Part shown: positions 60,416 through 64,000 of the stretch, piece by piece
Position numbering within the stretch: position 1 is the first letter of the stretch
How the letters are laid out: each line of letters begins with the position of its first letter
Origin: Planctomycetota bacterium
GTDB lineage: Bacteria; Planctomycetota; UBA1135; JADKAF01
DNA: 64,000 bases
Reading direction: 5' to 3'
Assembly: GCA_016719295.1 (NCBI GenBank)
Contig: JADKAF010000001.1
Coordinates: 3,224,001 to 3,288,000, forward strand
Program-made: the position numbers and the translations under genes
Notes under the pieces: model-generated
Told to the model about the DNA's origin: nothing
What the model saw: only the letters and a program-made list of their open reading frames with translations
Database searches by the model: none

Positions 60416-60567
60416 GGATCGAGAGGGGTCCGAAGGAGCCGAGCAGAGGACGGGAAAGCTGGCGAGGATCCCCGGCGACGGCAGGAGCGTCAAGCCGTGC
60501 GGGGCTCCAGGGCCGGTGCTAGCATCTTCGCCCTTCGCTCCCCTCCAGACCCCGCGCGACCCGCATC

Positions 60568-62202
<1,635 letters not shown>

Positions 62203-62295
62203 GCTCTAGGCTCGCCCCCGCGAACGGAACCCCACCATCGCTCCCCGCGTCCCCGAGGAGCCCCGCGTCCGCGTTTGCCCAACCAGGAGCCGTCC

Positions 62296-63969
62296 ATGCT
62301 GTCCCACCTCCGTGCGCTCCGAGCGCCGGTGCTCTGCCTTGCTGCCCTCGCTTCCATGACGAGCTCGCTCGAGGCCCAGTTCGGCACGACGCGCGTCGTG
62401 ACCGGCCTTTCCCGCCCCGTCTTCTGCACGGCGCCCCGCGGCGATCTCGCGCGCCTCTTCATCCTGGAGCAGTGGAACGCGCGGATCCTGATCTTCCGGA
62501 ACGGCGCGCTGCTGCCGACGCCCTTCCTCGACATCAACGCGATCACGATCGGGAACAGCAGCGAGGCCGGCCTGCTCGGGCTCGCGTTCCACCCGAGCTA
62601 CGACACGAACGGCTACTTCTACGTCCACTACAACGACAACAGCGGCAACACGGTGATCGCGCGCTACACGCGCAGCACGGCGAACCCCGATGTCGCCGAT
62701 CCGAGCTCCCGCTTCCAGATCTACTCGGCGACGCAGCCGTTCTCGAACCACAACGGCGGTTGGATCGACTTCGGGCGCGACGGCTACCTCTACATCGCGC
62801 TCGGCGACGGCGGCAGCGCGAACGATCCGGGCGGCCGCGCGCAGTCGCTGACCAGCCCGCTCGGCAAGATGCTGCGACTCGACGTCGACAACCCGGCGCC
62901 GGGGCTGCCCTACGGCATCCCGTCCACGAATCCGTTCGCGGGCAACACCGCCGTGCGCCAGGAGATCTGGTTCTACGGTCTCCGCAATCCGTGGCGCTGC
63001 TCGTTCGACCGCCAGACCGGCGACATGTACCTGGGCGACGTCGGCCAGGACGCGTGGGAGGAGATCGACTTCCAGCCCGCGACGAGCGCCGGCGGGACCA
63101 ACTACGGCTGGCGCTGCATGGAAGCGCTCGCGTGCACGGGCCTGAGCGGCTGCACCTGCAACGCAGCGACGCTGACGCGCCCGATCCACCAGTACAGCCA
63201 TTCGGTCGGCTTCTCGATCACCGGCGGCTACGTCTACCGCGGCTGCGCGATCCCGAGCCTGAACGGTGTCTACTTCTTCGCGGATTACGGCACGGCGCGC
63301 ATCTGGAGCTTCCGCTACACGGGTGGGGTGCTCAGCGAGCTCACCGAGCGCACGACGCAGCTCCGCCCGCCGACGGGCCAGGGCGCGATCGCCTCGATCT
63401 CGTCGTTCGGCGAGGACGGCCTCGGCGAGATGTACATCTGCGATCTCAACGGCGGCGAGATCTTCAAGATCGTCCCGACGCCGAACACGGACTGCAACGC
63501 CAACGGCCGCAACGACCTCTGCGACCTGCAGTACGGTTTCTCGCTCGACCTGGACGGCAACGGCCAGCCCGATGACTGCCAGAGCTTCTACGCCGATCGC
63601 GCGACGCTCTCCGTCACGAACGGCGGCACGCAGCTCCTGAACCTCCGCGGCACGCTCTTCCAGGGTGGCAGCACCTACCTGGTCGCGGGCTCGGTGAGCG
63701 GCACGACCCCGGGCGTCGACCTCGGCGGCGGCTTGATCGTGCCGCTGAACCTGGACGCCTACTTCCTACTCTCGATCGAGGTGCCGAACAACGGGGTCCT
63801 GGTGAACTCGCTCGGCAACCTCGATGCCTTCGGCCGCGCCCAGGCGAGCTTCGTGCTGCCGCAGGGCTACCCCGAGCTGCTCGGGCTCACGGTCTACCAC
63901 TCGTGGGTGCGCGTGCTGCCCACGCTCGACTTCGCGAGCAACTTCGTGAAGGTCGACTTCGTGCTCTGA
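62296..63969 (+). CDS. Secreted glucose/sorbosone dehydrogenase-like protein
   Basis: Secreted protein of 557 residues; the ATG at 62296 begins a signal peptide (LSHLRALRAPVLCLAALAS). Residues 25-400 form the six-bladed propeller of the soluble quinoprotein glucose/sorbosone dehydrogenase family (PF07995): FHPSYDTNGYFYVHYND, SNHNGGWIDFGRDGYLYI, ALGDGGSANDPGGRAQ, YGLRNPWRCSFDRQTGDMYL and GDVGQDAWEEIDF. Whether it binds PQQ is open. A Ca-binding-like segment (DCNANGRNDLCDLQ, DLDGNGQPDDC) precedes the final 110 residues, which match the tail of the protein at 15056-16192 (YLVAGSVSGTTPGVDLGG, SLGNLDAFGRAQASFVLP). It is the last gene in the window, 93 bp after the P5C dehydrogenase stop. Confidence 0.9.
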   Translation: MLSHLRALRAPVLCLAALASMTSSLEAQFGTTRVVTGLSRPVFCTAPRGDLARLFILEQWNARILIFRNGALLPTPFLDINAITIGNSSEAGLLGLAFHPSYDTNGYFYVHYNDNSGNTVIARYTRSTANPDVADPSSRFQIYSATQPFSNHNGGWIDFGRDGYLYIALGDGGSANDPGGRAQSLTSPLGKMLRLDVDNPAPGLPYGIPSTNPFAGNTAVRQEIWFYGLRNPWRCSFDRQTGDMYLGDVGQDAWEEIDFQPATSAGGTNYGWRCMEALACTGLSGCTCNAATLTRPIHQYSHSVGFSITGGYVYRGCAIPSLNGVYFFADYGTARIWSFRYTGGVLSELTERTTQLRPPTGQGAIASISSFGEDGLGEMYICDLNGGEIFKIVPTPNTDCNANGRNDLCDLQYGFSLDLDGNGQPDDCQSFYADRATLSVTNGGTQLLNLRGTLFQGGSTYLVAGSVSGTTPGVDLGGGLIVPLNLDAYFLLSIEVPNNGVLVNSLGNLDAFGRAQASFVLPQGYPELLGLTVYHSWVRVLPTLDFASNFVKVDFVL

Positions 63970-64000
63970 GCCCACCGGCCGACCAGGAATGCAGCGGGGC

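Overview
The window is about 70% GC and nearly gapless in coding content, and it reads as chromosome of a planctomycete, most likely one of the marine lineages rich in large secreted proteins. The evidence is a PSCyt1/DUF1549 cytochrome protein, a Planctomycetes-type ECF sigma factor (Sig-70_X6 type) overlapping a TPR serine/threonine kinase, a Tat-exported Gfo/Idh/MocA oxidoreductase, FG-GAP, SBBP and kelch-like secreted proteins, and the futalosine-pathway gene mqnA. No rRNA, tRNA, CRISPR array or intact transposase gene was seen. Many starts lack a clear Shine-Dalgarno sequence and sit behind C-rich leaders; several gene pairs overlap by an ATGA or GTGA.

Layout. 1-1603: PSCyt1/DUF1549 gene broken by a single-base frameshift and cut by the window edge. 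1852-9851: secreted PKD/LamG protein, sigma factor and kinase unit, secreted repeat protein. 9886-10068: compact palindromic repeat element. 10115-16192: Gfo/Idh/MocA oxidoreductase, a degenerate zinc peptidase, a reprolysin-like peptidase and a lamin-tail-like protein. 16224-23643: mqnA, PQQ propeller, SBBP propeller, small secreted protein, FHA-GAF-cyclase. 23654-28655: polyphosphate:AMP phosphotransferase coupled to a membrane protein, a thioredoxin-like gene with an in-frame UGA that may encode selenocysteine, and a zinc-ribbon SDR protein. 28739-35192: DEAD-box helicase coupled to a glycosylasparaginase-like lipoprotein, then a McrBC-type restriction pair. 35323-42021: secreted protein, RtcB ligase, two tandem paralogous membrane proteins, archease, EttA. 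42098-52356: FG-GAP protein bracketed by ettA and a second copy of the ettA 3' end, kelch-like protein, DUF547 protein, acidic secreted protein, phosphofructokinase (probably PPi-dependent), secreted propeller. 52496-63969: multicopper oxidase, TrkH/TrkA, pentaheme cytochrome, cysteine dioxygenase, two divergent aldehyde dehydrogenases (ALDH7-like and P5C dehydrogenase-like), and a glucose/sorbosone dehydrogenase-like secreted protein.

Themes. (1) About ten secreted proteins with unrelated N-terminal parts end in a similar small beta-rich module, which looks like a shared sorting or display domain. (2) RNA repair (RtcB plus archease) and translation/RNA handling (EttA, DEAD helicase) sit within 15 kb. 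(3) Phosphate-economy enzymes: polyphosphate:AMP phosphotransferase and a GGDD-type phosphofructokinase. (4) A type IV (McrBC-like) restriction pair whose N-terminal half differs in base composition. (5) Two kinds of palindromic repeat sharing a GGGGTC...GACCCC core in intergenic gaps.

The strongest lead for something undescribed is the gene at 25886-27067: one continuous frame across a UGA, in a Cys-x-UGA motif inside a thioredoxin-like segment, followed at bacterial-SECIS distance by a small hairpin.
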